Shown here: positions 35,584 through 44,585 of the stretch, one piece after another
How positions within the stretch are numbered: the first letter of the stretch is position 1
Layout: every line of letters starts with the position of its first letter
NCBI GenBank assembly: GCA_050176585.1
Contig: JBFXHX010000024.1
Location: 1-64,000 of the forward strand
Direction of reading: 5' to 3'
From: CAYYWP01 sp050176585
GTDB taxonomy: Bacteria > Desulfobacterota > Binatia > HRBIN30 > CADEER01
Length of the DNA stretch: 64,000 nt
The notes under the pieces: model-generated
What the model saw: the letters and a program-made list of their open reading frames with translations, nothing else
What the model was told of the DNA's origin: nothing
The model's database searches: none
Position numbers and translations under genes: made by a program

Positions 35584-36585
35584 ATGACGAGCGGAACTAG
35601 ACGACACCCGGTCGGCCTCGTACTCGGCAGCGACACGGCGCCGGAGAAGTTGCCCGCCATGGCGCGCGCCGCCGAGGAGCTCGGGTACAGCGAGCTGTGG
35701 TTCGCGGAGGACTGTTTCTTCATCGGTGGCATCTCCGGCGCGACGGCGACCCTGGCGGCGACCACGGACATCCCGATCGGGCTCGGCATCCTATCCGCCG
35801 TCGTCCGCCATCCGGCGATTCTGGCCATGGAGCTCGCGACGCTCGCGCGCATGTACCCCGGACGGCTCATGCCGGGCATCGGCGTCGGCGTACCCGACTG
35901 GATGCGGCAGATCGGCCGCTTCCCGAAGTCCGCGTTGGCCGCCTTGCGGGAATGCGTAACCACCACGCGCCAGCTCCTCGCGGGAGAGGAGCTCACCCTG
36001 AAGGGCGACCTGTTCAGCTTCGATCACGTGCGGTTAACGCACGTCCCGGATCGGCCGTTGCCCATCTACATGGGCGTCGTCGGGCCGAAGAACCTGCAGC
36101 TCTCCGGCGAGATCGCCGACGGGACGGTGATCTCGGTGCTCGCGGGACCCGACTACGTGCGCTGGCTGCGAGAGCGGGTCCGCGAGGGCGCGGCACGGAG
36201 CGGCCGCTCGGCGGAGAAGCACCGCGTCGCTTGTTACGTTCTCTGTTCAGTGGACGCCGATCGCCAACGGGCGCGCGACGACGTGCGCCCGATCGTCGCC
36301 TTCTATCTGGCCGCCATGGGCCGCTGCGCGCTGACCGATGTACCCGCATATTCCGACCACCTCGAGAAACTGATCGCCAAAGGCGGTCTCCAAACGGTCA
36401 CCGAGGAGATGCCGGACGAGTGGCTAGACGAGCTCGCCGTCGCCGGGACGCCGGCGGAGTGCGCGGAGAAGATCCGGCGCTATTTGCAGGCCGGCGCGGA
36501 TTCGGTGGTGATCTGGCCCGCTCCCGCCGCGCGCACCGAGGCGATCGTGAACAGCGTCGCGCGCGACGTGTTTCCACGGCTGTGA
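35584..36585 (+). CDS. LLM-class flavin/F420-dependent oxidoreductase (tandem copy 1)
   Basis: This roughly 333-residue TIM-barrel protein of the bacterial luciferase superfamily has ELWFAEDCFFIGGISGATA, IGLGILSAVVRHPAILAMEL, LMPGIGVGVPDWMRQIG and IYMGVVGPKNLQLSGEIADG. Members use FMN or F420 to oxidise or reduce small molecules. No F420 synthesis genes are present in this window, so the cofactor is open. The ATG at 35584 is preferred over the GTG at 35578, both behind AGGGGCA. It ends 103 bp before a close paralog. Confidence 0.88.
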   Translation: MTSGTRRHPVGLVLGSDTAPEKLPAMARAAEELGYSELWFAEDCFFIGGISGATATLAATTDIPIGLGILSAVVRHPAILAMELATLARMYPGRLMPGIGVGVPDWMRQIGRFPKSALAALRECVTTTRQLLAGEELTLKGDLFSFDHVRLTHVPDRPLPIYMGVVGPKNLQLSGEIADGTVISVLAGPDYVRWLRERVREGAARSGRSAEKHRVACYVLCSVDADRQRARDDVRPIVAFYLAAMGRCALTDVPAYSDHLEKLIAKGGLQTVTEEMPDEWLDELAVAGTPAECAEKIRRYLQAGADSVVIWPAPAARTEAIVNSVARDVFPRL

Positions 36586-36688
36586 TCGGTCCGGCCATGC
36601 ATCGGCGCGGCGCGGCCGCAGTGAGCGTCCGGGGTCCGGCGGCAGCGTGCACGGCTCGGACCGAGACGAATAGAAAGGCAGGTGTGAA

Positions 36689-37687
36689 GTGAGTGCGACG
36701 AATCGGCCGCCCGTCGGCCTGGTGCTTGGCAACGCGAGCCCGCCAGAGACGCTCGCCGAGACGGCGCGCGTCGCCGAGGACTTCGGCTATAGTGAATTGT
36801 GGTTCGCCGAAGACTGTTTTTTCACCGGAGGCATCTCGGGGGCGACCGCCGCGCTGGCCGCGACCAAGGACATCCCGGTGGGTCTCGGCATCGTCTCCGC
36901 CCTGGTCCGCCATCCGGCAATCCTCGCCATGGAGATCGCCACGCTGGCGCGCATGTACCCGGGGCGGCTGCTGCCGGGCGTCGGGCTCGGCGTGCCGGAC
37001 TGGATGCGGCAGATCGGCCTGCTGCCGAAATCGCCGCTAACCGCGCTGCGCGAATGCATGTCCTCGACCACCCGCCTGCTCGCGGGTGAAGAGGTCACGA
37101 TGAAGGGGCAGCTCTTCAGCTTCGACCGCGTCAAGCTCACGCACGTCCCGCATCGACCGGTGCCGATGTACATGGGCGTGGTCGGACCGAAGATGCTCCA
37201 GCTCTCCGGCGAGCTCGCCGACGGCACCGTCGTGTCCGTGGTCGCGTCGCCCGGTTACGTCAGCTGGCTGCGCGAACGCGTGCGCGAGGGAGCGGCCCGC
37301 AGCGGACGTTCGGCGGCGGCGCACCGCGTCGCGGCGTACGTGCTCTGCTCGGTCGATTCGGATCGCAAGCGCGCAAAAGAGGCGCTGCGCCCGTTCATCG
37401 CCTTCTATCTGGCTGCGGTCGGCCGTTGCGCGCTGACCGAGGTGCCCGGTTGCGCCGATCAGCTGGAGAAGCTGATCGCCAAGGGCGGCGCGGAGGCCGT
37501 GACCCGAGAGATGCCGGACGAGTGGGTCGACGAGCTCGCGATCGCGGGGGATCCGACCGAGTGCGCCGAAAAGATCAAGCACTATCTGGCCGCCGGCGCA
37601 GATTCCGTGGTCATCTTCCCGACGCCCACCGAGCGGGCCGAGGAGATCGTCAAGACCGTCGCCCGCGACGTGTTCCCGCGTCTGTGA
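36689..37687 (+). CDS. LLM-class flavin/F420-dependent oxidoreductase (tandem copy 2)
   Basis: This 332-residue protein starts at a GTG at 36689. It is a paralog of the preceding LLM gene: the segments ELWFAEDCFFTGGISGATAA, GLGVPDWMRQIGLLPKS and ELADGTVVSVVASPGYVSWL align almost residue for residue, and both end ARDVFPRL. The two enzymes are visibly more than half identical, so they arose by tandem duplication. They probably act on similar substrates or as a heterodimer. It is the last gene of the hyuA-like operon and faces the amidohydrolase gene. Confidence 0.88.
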   Translation: MSATNRPPVGLVLGNASPPETLAETARVAEDFGYSELWFAEDCFFTGGISGATAALAATKDIPVGLGIVSALVRHPAILAMEIATLARMYPGRLLPGVGLGVPDWMRQIGLLPKSPLTALRECMSSTTRLLAGEEVTMKGQLFSFDRVKLTHVPHRPVPMYMGVVGPKMLQLSGELADGTVVSVVASPGYVSWLRERVREGAARSGRSAAAHRVAAYVLCSVDSDRKRAKEALRPFIAFYLAAVGRCALTEVPGCADQLEKLIAKGGAEAVTREMPDEWVDELAIAGDPTECAEKIKHYLAAGADSVVIFPTPTERAEEIVKTVARDVFPRL

Positions 37688-37730
37688 GATCCCAGCCCGG
37701 GGCGAACGGGAGAGTGGCCGGTTCCAGTCG

Positions 37731-39068
37731 CTAGAGGCCGGCGGTCACGCGCAACGCTTGGGCGCGCGCTTGGGCGCGCCGCAGCAGCGCGGGCTCGTCA
37801 ATCGTCAGCAGCTTGCGGCCCCGGACCACCACCCGTCCGCCGACGATCACCGTATCCACATCGCCGGCGCGCGCGGAATAGACCAGGGTCGCGAGCGGAT
37901 CGTGAATGGGTCGCAGATGGCTGGCCGCGGTGTCCACCAGCACGACGTCCGCCAACCGCCCCTTCTGCAGCGCTCCCACCTGGTCGCCGAGGCCGCACGC
38001 CTGCGCGCCGCCGGCGGTCGCCATCGCGAACACGTCGGCCGCGGTGAGCGCCTGCGCGTCGCGGGTGGTCACTTTGTGCAGCAGCGCCGCGTCCTTCATG
38101 ACCTCGAACATATCCTGCGTGTTGTTGCAGGCCGGACCGTCGCACGCGAGGCCGATGACGATCCCAGCGCGGCGCATCTTCAGGATGGGCGCCGTTCCCG
38201 AGGCCAGGATCATGTTGGAGGTCGGATCGTGGATCACCGGCGAGCCGTGGCCGGCGATTAGCTCGATCTCGTCGTCGGTCAGGTGAATGCAGTGGTTCAA
38301 CATGACGCGCTCGCCGAGTGCGCCCATCGCCGCTAAATGCGGCACATTGCGACGCCCCGTGCGCGCCTGCACGAGATCGTTGTATTCGGGCGTCTCGGCC
38401 GTGTGCAGATGGACGGCGAGGTTGCGGTCGCGCGCAAGCGCGACCGTGTCGGCCCAGTACTCCTCGGTCGCCGTCCACGGAACCAGCGGGCCGATGCCAA
38501 TGCGGAGCCGCTCGTGCCCCGACCAGGCATCCACGAGCTTGCGGGTGCGCGAGGCGATCTCAGCCGTTGATTCGACGAAACCGGGCGCGAACTCCTCATC
38601 GTTGGAACAGCGGAAGAAGACGCCGCGAATGCCGGCCTCGGCAATGGCATTGGCGGCCAGCGCATCCGCGCCTTCGCCATAGCGGGTGGAGAAAAACACT
38701 TCGCAGACGGTGGTGTTCCCGGCGCGCAGATTCTCCACCGCCCCGAGCGTGGCCGCGAGCGCGTAGTCCTCCGGCAGCATCTGCGCCATGAACGGCAGCT
38801 GCGCCTGGCTGAGCCATTGCAGCAGCGTGCGATCGGTGCCGAGCGAACGGCCGAGCGTCATGCAGAGATGCGTGTGCGCGTTGACGAATCCGGGGATGAC
38901 GAGCTTGTCGCGCGCGTCGATGCGCTCAACGCCGGGCAGGCTGGGTGCGGAGCCCCGACCGACCGCCGCAATCCGGTCGCCGTCGGTGATCACGTGTCCG
39001 GGGTCGAGCAACGGCTGCGCCGCATCCCCGGTCAGTACGGTACCGCCCTCGATCGAGAGTTGAGCCAT
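37731..39068 (-). CDS. TRZ/ATZ-type amidohydrolase (cytosine-deaminase-like)
   Basis: This 445-residue metal-dependent hydrolase has the metal motif GFVNAHTHLCM (His-x-His). Further ligands are His in AVHLHTAE, His in MLNHCIHL, and Asp in GLACDGPACNNTQDM. It belongs with chlorohydrolases and deaminases of triazines, cytosine or S-adenosylhomocysteine. A strong GGGGAGGGG site precedes the ATG at 39068. It is the last gene of the minus-strand pyrimidine-type operon, 78 bp after the aminotransferase. Deamination of a heterocycle feeding the operon is a reasonable guess. Confidence 0.9.
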   Translation of the reverse strand: MAQLSIEGGTVLTGDAAQPLLDPGHVITDGDRIAAVGRGSAPSLPGVERIDARDKLVIPGFVNAHTHLCMTLGRSLGTDRTLLQWLSQAQLPFMAQMLPEDYALAATLGAVENLRAGNTTVCEVFFSTRYGEGADALAANAIAEAGIRGVFFRCSNDEEFAPGFVESTAEIASRTRKLVDAWSGHERLRIGIGPLVPWTATEEYWADTVALARDRNLAVHLHTAETPEYNDLVQARTGRRNVPHLAAMGALGERVMLNHCIHLTDDEIELIAGHGSPVIHDPTSNMILASGTAPILKMRRAGIVIGLACDGPACNNTQDMFEVMKDAALLHKVTTRDAQALTAADVFAMATAGGAQACGLGDQVGALQKGRLADVVLVDTAASHLRPIHDPLATLVYSARAGDVDTVIVGGRVVVRGRKLLTIDEPALLRRAQARAQALRVTAGL

Positions 39069-39146
39069 GCTACCCCTCCCCGGCCGTGCTGCAGGAGCGC
39101 GGCGACACCTCGCGCATACGTACCGTCTACGTCGTCGGCGCCGAGC

Positions 39147-40499
39147 TCACGCGGTCACGTGCGCGTCCGCCCGCGCCAGCGCGCGATCGAGGATCGCGAT
39201 CCCGAGCCGCGCATCCTCCACGGAGGTGGTGCACGGCGGCACGGCATGCACGCGATTGAAGTGCATGAACGGCCACAGCCCCTCCGCCTTGCAGGCGGCC
39301 ATCACTTCCGCCATCGGCGCCGCCGCCGCGCCCGCGGCATTGTACGGGACCAGCGGCTCGCGGGTCCGCCGATTGCGGACCAGCTCGACCGCCCAGAAGC
39401 AGCCGAGACCGCGCACCTCGCCTACCGACGGATGGCGTTCCGCCAGCGCCCGCAGGCCTGGGCCAAGCACCTCATCCCCCAGGCGGCGGGCCTGCTCGAT
39501 GATGCCCTCCTCCTCGAAGGTGCGGATCGAGGCGACGGCGGATGCGCAGGCGAGCGGATGGCCTGAGTACGTGAGCCCGCCGGGGAACACCCGGTCGCGG
39601 AACGTCTCGGCGATCCGCCGCGAGATGATCACCCCGCCGAGCGGCACGTATCCGGAATTGACGCCCTTCGCGAAGGCGATGAGGTCGGGCACGACCTTCC
39701 AGCGGTCGACCGCGAACCATTCGCCGCAGCGCCCGAAACCGGACATGACCTCGTCGCAGACGAAGACGATGCCGTACTGGTGGCAGAGCTCGCGCACGCC
39801 GGCGAGGTAGCCGTCGGGCGGCACGAGGATGCCGTTCGTGCCCACCACCGTTTCGAGCATCACGGCAGCGATCGTGCTGGGCCCCTCGAAGGTGATCGTA
39901 TCGGCGAGATGCGCGAGGGCGCGCTCGCACTCCTCGGCCTCGGAGGACGCGTGGAATGGGGACCGATACGGATACGGTCCCCAGAAGTGGACCACGCCGG
40001 GCATCGCGGGTTCATTCGGCCATCTCCGCGGGTCACCGGTCATGGCAATCGCGCCGCTGGTGGCGCCGTGGTAGCTGCGGTACGCGGTCAGGATCTTCTG
40101 CCGCCCGGTGTGGAGGCGGGCGAGGCGCGCGGCGTTTTCGGTCGCCTCCGCGCCGCCGTTGGTGAAGAACACGACGTCGAGATCGCCCGGGGCGTGCGAC
40201 GCGATGAGGCGCGCGGCCTCGCTGCGCATGTCGTTGGCGTGAAACGGCGCGATCGTGCACAGCTTCGCCGCCTGCGCCTGAATGGCGGCCACGAGCTTGG
40301 GGTGCTGGTGGCCGATGTTGACGTTGACCAGCTGCGAGGCGAAATCCAAGTACCGCTTGCCGCTCTCGTCCCAGAACCACGAGCCCTGGGCCCCGGCGAC
40401 GACCACTGGGTCGAGCGCGCCTTGCGCCGACCACGAGTGAAACACGTGCGCGCGGTCGTCCGCTTTGGCCTGTCCCGGCGGGGTATCGCGAGTGCTCAT
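39147..40499 (-). CDS. Class III PLP-dependent aminotransferase (beta-alanine/omega-amino acid type)
   Basis: This 450-residue protein has the class III pattern: NVNIGHQHPKLVAAIQAQAA, FTNGGAEATENAARLAR, AYRSYHGATSGAIAM, FVCDEVMSGFGRCGEWF and the PLP lysine in LIAFAKGVNSGYVPLGG. It transfers an omega-amino group to pyruvate or 2-oxoglutarate. In the operon with dihydropyrimidinase, beta-ureidopropionase and a semialdehyde dehydrogenase, beta-alanine to malonate semialdehyde is the natural assignment. That assignment is from context. It ends 78 bp before the amidohydrolase. Confidence 0.9.
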   Translation of the reverse strand: MSTRDTPPGQAKADDRAHVFHSWSAQGALDPVVVAGAQGSWFWDESGKRYLDFASQLVNVNIGHQHPKLVAAIQAQAAKLCTIAPFHANDMRSEAARLIASHAPGDLDVVFFTNGGAEATENAARLARLHTGRQKILTAYRSYHGATSGAIAMTGDPRRWPNEPAMPGVVHFWGPYPYRSPFHASSEAEECERALAHLADTITFEGPSTIAAVMLETVVGTNGILVPPDGYLAGVRELCHQYGIVFVCDEVMSGFGRCGEWFAVDRWKVVPDLIAFAKGVNSGYVPLGGVIISRRIAETFRDRVFPGGLTYSGHPLACASAVASIRTFEEEGIIEQARRLGDEVLGPGLRALAERHPSVGEVRGLGCFWAVELVRNRRTREPLVPYNAAGAAAAPMAEVMAACKAEGLWPFMHFNRVHAVPPCTTSVEDARLGIAILDRALARADAHVTA

Positions 40500-40515
40500 T
40501 GTCCGCGCCGACCGC

Positions 40516-41529
40516 TCACGCCTTTGCTACCGCGACCGCCGGCATGATCGTCTCGCCATACGCCTCGAGGGTCGCTTGCTTGGCGTCGTGCTGGAGGTAG
40601 ATCGCGAACTGGTCGACCCCCATTGCCTTCAGCTCCTGCAGGCGCTCGATGTGATGAGCGGGCGATCCGAGGATGCAGAAGCGGTCAACGATGGCATCGG
40701 GCACGAACGCGGTGTGCCTGTTCCCGCTGCGCCCGTGCTCGCTGTAGTCGTAGCCCGCGCGCTGCGCGATGTAATCCGTGAGCGCCCGCGGCACGTCCGC
40801 GCCGCCCTTCGCACCGTACCGTTTGACGATCTCCACCACGTGGTTGCCGACCATGCCGCCGAACCAGCGGCATTGGTCGCGCTGATGGGCGAGGTCGTCC
40901 CCGACGTAGGCAGGGGCGGCGACGCAGATCTTCACGCTCGCCGGATCGCGACCCGCCTGCTCGGCTGCATCCCGGACGGCTCTGATCGACCATCGCGTGA
41001 CGTCGGGATCGGCGAGCTGCAGGATGAACCCGTCCGCGATTTCGCCGGTGAGCGCCAGCGCCTTCGGCCCGTACGCCGCCATCCACACTTCCAGGCGGCT
41101 CGCGCTGCCCCAAGTGAAGCGCAGCCGCGCGTTGTTGTGCTCGATATCTCGCCCATTGGCGAGCTCCCGGATCACGTGAATGGCCTCGCGCAACGTGGCC
41201 AGGTTGCTGGGCGCGCCGTTGATGACGCGGACGGAGGAGTCGCCGCGCCCGATGCCGCACACGGTGCGGTTGCCGTACATCTCGTTGAGCGTGGCAAAAA
41301 GGCTCGCCGTCACCGTCCAGTCCCGCGTCACCGGATTGGTGACCATGGGGCCGACGATCACCTTCCGGGTCTCGGCCAGGATCTGGCTGTAGATCACGAA
41401 CGGCTCCTGCCAGAGCAGGGGGGAGTCGAACGTCCACACGTGGGTGAAGCCGAGGAGTTCGGCGCGCTTGGCAAGGTCGACGACCCGCCACGCCGGCGGG
41501 TCCGTCTGCAGGACGATGCCGAAATCCAT
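40516..41529 (-). CDS. LLM-class flavin/F420-dependent oxidoreductase in the pyrimidine-type operon
   Basis: This 337-residue luciferase-fold protein starts MDFGIVLQTDPPAWRVVDLA and has VWTFDSPLLWQEPFV, VTNPVTRDWTVTASLFATL, CGIGRGDSSVRVI and GPKALALTGEIADGFILQLA. It is a relative of the LLM gene at 45681: the CGIGRGDSSVR and YDYSEHGRSGNRHT-type segments have counterparts there. It lies 2 bp after the semialdehyde dehydrogenase and 16 bp before the aminotransferase, so it is part of the same pathway. As there is no dihydropyrimidine dehydrogenase, it is a candidate for the missing ring-reducing or ring-opening step. Confidence 0.88.
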   Translation of the reverse strand: MDFGIVLQTDPPAWRVVDLAKRAELLGFTHVWTFDSPLLWQEPFVIYSQILAETRKVIVGPMVTNPVTRDWTVTASLFATLNEMYGNRTVCGIGRGDSSVRVINGAPSNLATLREAIHVIRELANGRDIEHNNARLRFTWGSASRLEVWMAAYGPKALALTGEIADGFILQLADPDVTRWSIRAVRDAAEQAGRDPASVKICVAAPAYVGDDLAHQRDQCRWFGGMVGNHVVEIVKRYGAKGGADVPRALTDYIAQRAGYDYSEHGRSGNRHTAFVPDAIVDRFCILGSPAHHIERLQELKAMGVDQFAIYLQHDAKQATLEAYGETIMPAVAVAKA

Positions 41530-41531
41530 GC

Positions 41532-43019
41532 TCAGCGGACCTGGGGAAAGCCGAGATCGACCCGCGACGTCGCCGGATCGGGCCAGCGCGACGTGACGAC
41601 CTTGGTGCGGGTGTAGAAGTCGATGCCTTCCGGGCCGTACATGTGTCGATCGCCGAACAGCGAGGCCTTCGACCCGCCGAAGCTGTAGTACGCGACCGGC
41701 ACCGGGATCGGCACGTTGATGCCGACCATGCCGATGTTGACGTCGAACTGAAATCGCCGCGCGGCGCCGCCATCGCGGGTGAAGATCGCCGTCCCGTTGC
41801 CGTACGGGTTCTCGTTCACGAGGTCGACCGCGGCGCCGTACGAGTCGACCCGCGCGACGCACAGCACGGGGCCGAAGATCTCGTCGCGGTAGCAGGCCAT
41901 CTCGGGCGTGACGTGGTCGATCAGCGACACCCCGAGGAAGAAGCCCTCGCGCGGGACCGCGGCCTCGCGGCCGTCGACCAGCACGACGGCGCCCTGCTCG
42001 CGGCTGGAGTCCAGATACGAGGCGACCTTGTCCCGGTGCTCGCGCGTGATGAGCGGCCCCATCTCGCTGCGCGGGTCGGAACCAGGCCCGACCGCGATCT
42101 TGCCGAGGCGGGAGCGGATCGCGTCGACCAAGGCGTCGGCGACCTCGCCCACGGCGACCACCACCGACACCGCCATGCAGCGCTCGCCGGCCGAGCCATA
42201 GGCGGCGGAGACAGCTGCATCGGCGGCCATGTCGATGTCGGCGTCGGCCAGCACGACCATGTGGTTCTTGGCCCCGCCGAGGGCCTGCACCCGCTTTCCG
42301 TTGCGCGTGCCGGTTTCATAAATGTAGCGCGCGATCGGCGTCGAGCCGACGAACGATACGGCGGCGACATCGGGATGCTCGAGCAACCCGTCGACTGCGA
42401 GCTTGTCGCCATGCACGACGTTGAACGCTCCGTCCGGCAGTCCCGCCCGCTGCAGCAGCTCGGCCAGCAGGAGCGGTGCCGACGGGTCCTTCTCGCTCGG
42501 CTTCAGCACGAACGCATTCCCGCAGACCAGCGCGTTTGCGATCATCCAGATCGGCACCATCGCCGGAAAGTTGAACGGCGTGATGCCGGCGACTACGCCG
42601 AGTGGCTGGCGGATGCTGTACACGTCGACCCCGCTGGAGGCCTGCTCGCTGTAGCCGCCTTTGAGCAGGTGCGCCGCGCCACACGCGAACTCGATGTTCT
42701 CCAGGCCGCGCGCCACCTCGCCGAGCGCATCGTCGCTCACCTTGCCGTGCTCGGCGGTGATGAGCGCGGCGATGTCGCGCCGATGCCGGTCCACGAGCTC
42801 GCGGAACTTGAACATCACCTCGGTGCGGCGCGACAGCGCCGTCGCACGCCACGCCGGAAAAACGGCGACCGCCGCGGCCACCGCCGCGTCGATTTCCGCG
42901 CGCGAAGCGAAATCGACCTCCGCTTTCACTTGTCCCGTGGCGGGATCGAAGACCTGCCCGCGGCGGCCGGACGCGCCGGCGACCGCCCGGCCGCCGACGA
43001 AGTGATGAATGTGCTGCAT
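41532..43019 (-). CDS. mmsA: CoA-acylating (methyl)malonate-semialdehyde dehydrogenase
   Basis: This 495-residue ALDH is of the acylating MMSDH type: PLGVVAGITPFNFPAMVPIW, QALGGAKNHMVVLADADID and the active-site Cys in GSAGERCMAVSVVV. The Glu that other ALDHs use for hydrolysis is replaced in the GGAKNH motif, which marks CoA-dependent enzymes. It converts malonate semialdehyde (or the methyl form) to acetyl- or propionyl-CoA with loss of CO2. It would finish beta-alanine breakdown here. A GAGGAG site precedes the ATG at 43019, and hydantoinase lies 8 bp upstream. Confidence 0.93.
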   Translation of the reverse strand: MQHIHHFVGGRAVAGASGRRGQVFDPATGQVKAEVDFASRAEIDAAVAAAVAVFPAWRATALSRRTEVMFKFRELVDRHRRDIAALITAEHGKVSDDALGEVARGLENIEFACGAAHLLKGGYSEQASSGVDVYSIRQPLGVVAGITPFNFPAMVPIWMIANALVCGNAFVLKPSEKDPSAPLLLAELLQRAGLPDGAFNVVHGDKLAVDGLLEHPDVAAVSFVGSTPIARYIYETGTRNGKRVQALGGAKNHMVVLADADIDMAADAAVSAAYGSAGERCMAVSVVVAVGEVADALVDAIRSRLGKIAVGPGSDPRSEMGPLITREHRDKVASYLDSSREQGAVVLVDGREAAVPREGFFLGVSLIDHVTPEMACYRDEIFGPVLCVARVDSYGAAVDLVNENPYGNGTAIFTRDGGAARRFQFDVNIGMVGINVPIPVPVAYYSFGGSKASLFGDRHMYGPEGIDFYTRTKVVTSRWPDPATSRVDLGFPQVR

Positions 43020-43027
43020 GGCGCTCC

Positions 43028-44452
43028 TCAGACTAGATAGTTGCTCACATCGCGCTTCACGAACCGCCCGTGGCCCTTGCGCCCGAGGTATTCGTCGTTC
43101 TCCACCAGCACGGTGCCGCGGGACAGCACGGTGTCGACCTTGCCATCGATCACCCAGCCCTCCCACGCGGAATAGTCGACGTTCATGTGGTGCTTCTTGG
43201 CGTAGCCGACCTCGGTGCGCGCATTCGGATCCCACACGACGACGTCCGCGTCGGCGCCCGGCGCGATCACGCCCTTGCGCGGGTACATGCCGAACATCCG
43301 CGCCGGGGTCGTGCAACACGTCTCCACCCAGCGCTCGAGGGAGAGCTCGCCGCGCACCACGCCTTGGTACATGAGCTCCATGCGGTGCTCGACGCCGCCT
43401 ATGCCGTTCGGAATCTTCGCAAAGTCACCCCGCCCCAGCTCCCGCTGATCCTTCATACAAAACGGGCAGTGATCGGTCGACACGACGGCGAGCTCGTTCT
43501 TGCGAAGCCCCTTCCACAGATCCGCGTGATGGTGGCGATGGTCGTGCTTGGAGCGGATCGGCGGCGAGCAGACGTACTTCGCGCCCTCGAATCCCGGCTG
43601 CGCGAGGTGGTCCTCGAGCGTCATGTAGAGATACTGCGGGCACGTCTCGGCGAACACGTTCTGGCCGGCGTGGCGCGCCTCCGCGACCGCGTCGAGTGCT
43701 TCGGCGGCCGACATATGCACGATGTAGAGCGGCACGTTGCCGGCGACCTTCGCGAGGGCGATCGCGCGGTGGGTGGCCTCGCCTTCGAGCAGCGACGGGC
43801 GGGTGAGCGAATGGAACTTCGGATCGGTGTCGCCCCGCGCACGCGCCTGGGCGATGAGCACGTCGATCGCGATACCGTTCTCGGCGTGCATCATCATCAG
43901 CGCGCCGCACTCGGCGACGGTCTGCATGGCGCGCAGGATCTGGCCGTCGTCGCTGTAGAACACGCCGGGATACGCCATGAAAAGCTTGAAGCTGGTGATG
44001 CCCTCGTGTGCGACCAGGTCCTTCATCGCCTCCAGCGAACCGGCGTCGACGCCGCCGATGATCTGGGAAAAGCCGTAGTCGATGGCGCAATTGCCGTCGG
44101 CCTTGCGATGCCACTCGGCCAAGCTGTCGTGCACGTTCTCGCCGTACCGCTGCACCGACATATCGCAGATCGTGGTGACGCCACCCCAGGCCGCCGCGCG
44201 GGTGCCGGTCTCGAAGTTGTCGCTGCACTTCGTACCGCCGAAGGGAAGGTCCATGTGGGTGTGCACGTCGACCCCACCCGGGATCACGTACTTGCCGGTC
44301 GCTTCGATGATCCTGTCACACCCGGCCTCGATCTTGCCGAGCGCGCCAGGAATGAACACGGCGGCGATGCTCTCGCCGTCAATCAGCACGTCGTTCGTAA
44401 CCAGTCCGGTGGCGCTGATGACCTTGCCGTTTTTGATCAATGTGCGTGCCAC
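43028..44452 (-). CDS. hydA: Dihydropyrimidinase/hydantoinase
   Basis: This 474-residue amidohydrolase has a complete dinuclear zinc site: His64 and His66 (VDVHTHMD), carboxylated Lys156 (ITSFKLFMAY), His189 (MMMHAENG), His246 (IVHMSAAEA) and Asp327 (VSTDHCPF). It opens dihydropyrimidines or hydantoins to N-carbamoyl amino acids. The GTG start at 44452 follows a GGAGGACTGAC site; the frame upstream is not protein-like. It lies 133 bp downstream of the beta-ureidopropionase gene and 8 bp before the semialdehyde dehydrogenase. Confidence 0.95.
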   Translation of the reverse strand: MARTLIKNGKVISATGLVTNDVLIDGESIAAVFIPGALGKIEAGCDRIIEATGKYVIPGGVDVHTHMDLPFGGTKCSDNFETGTRAAAWGGVTTICDMSVQRYGENVHDSLAEWHRKADGNCAIDYGFSQIIGGVDAGSLEAMKDLVAHEGITSFKLFMAYPGVFYSDDGQILRAMQTVAECGALMMMHAENGIAIDVLIAQARARGDTDPKFHSLTRPSLLEGEATHRAIALAKVAGNVPLYIVHMSAAEALDAVAEARHAGQNVFAETCPQYLYMTLEDHLAQPGFEGAKYVCSPPIRSKHDHRHHHADLWKGLRKNELAVVSTDHCPFCMKDQRELGRGDFAKIPNGIGGVEHRMELMYQGVVRGELSLERWVETCCTTPARMFGMYPRKGVIAPGADADVVVWDPNARTEVGYAKKHHMNVDYSAWEGWVIDGKVDTVLSRGTVLVENDEYLGRKGHGRFVKRDVSNYLV

Positions 44453-44585
44453 GTCAGTCCTCCGTCGGGAAGGCGCGGCGGGGGGACGCCGCCGCGGCAT
44501 GGGGGCGCGCCCGCCCCACCCTCCAGGTGGCGCGCGCCGCGACGCGGAACGAAAGTCCTGCGGAATGCGGATCGCCGCAGCGAGA

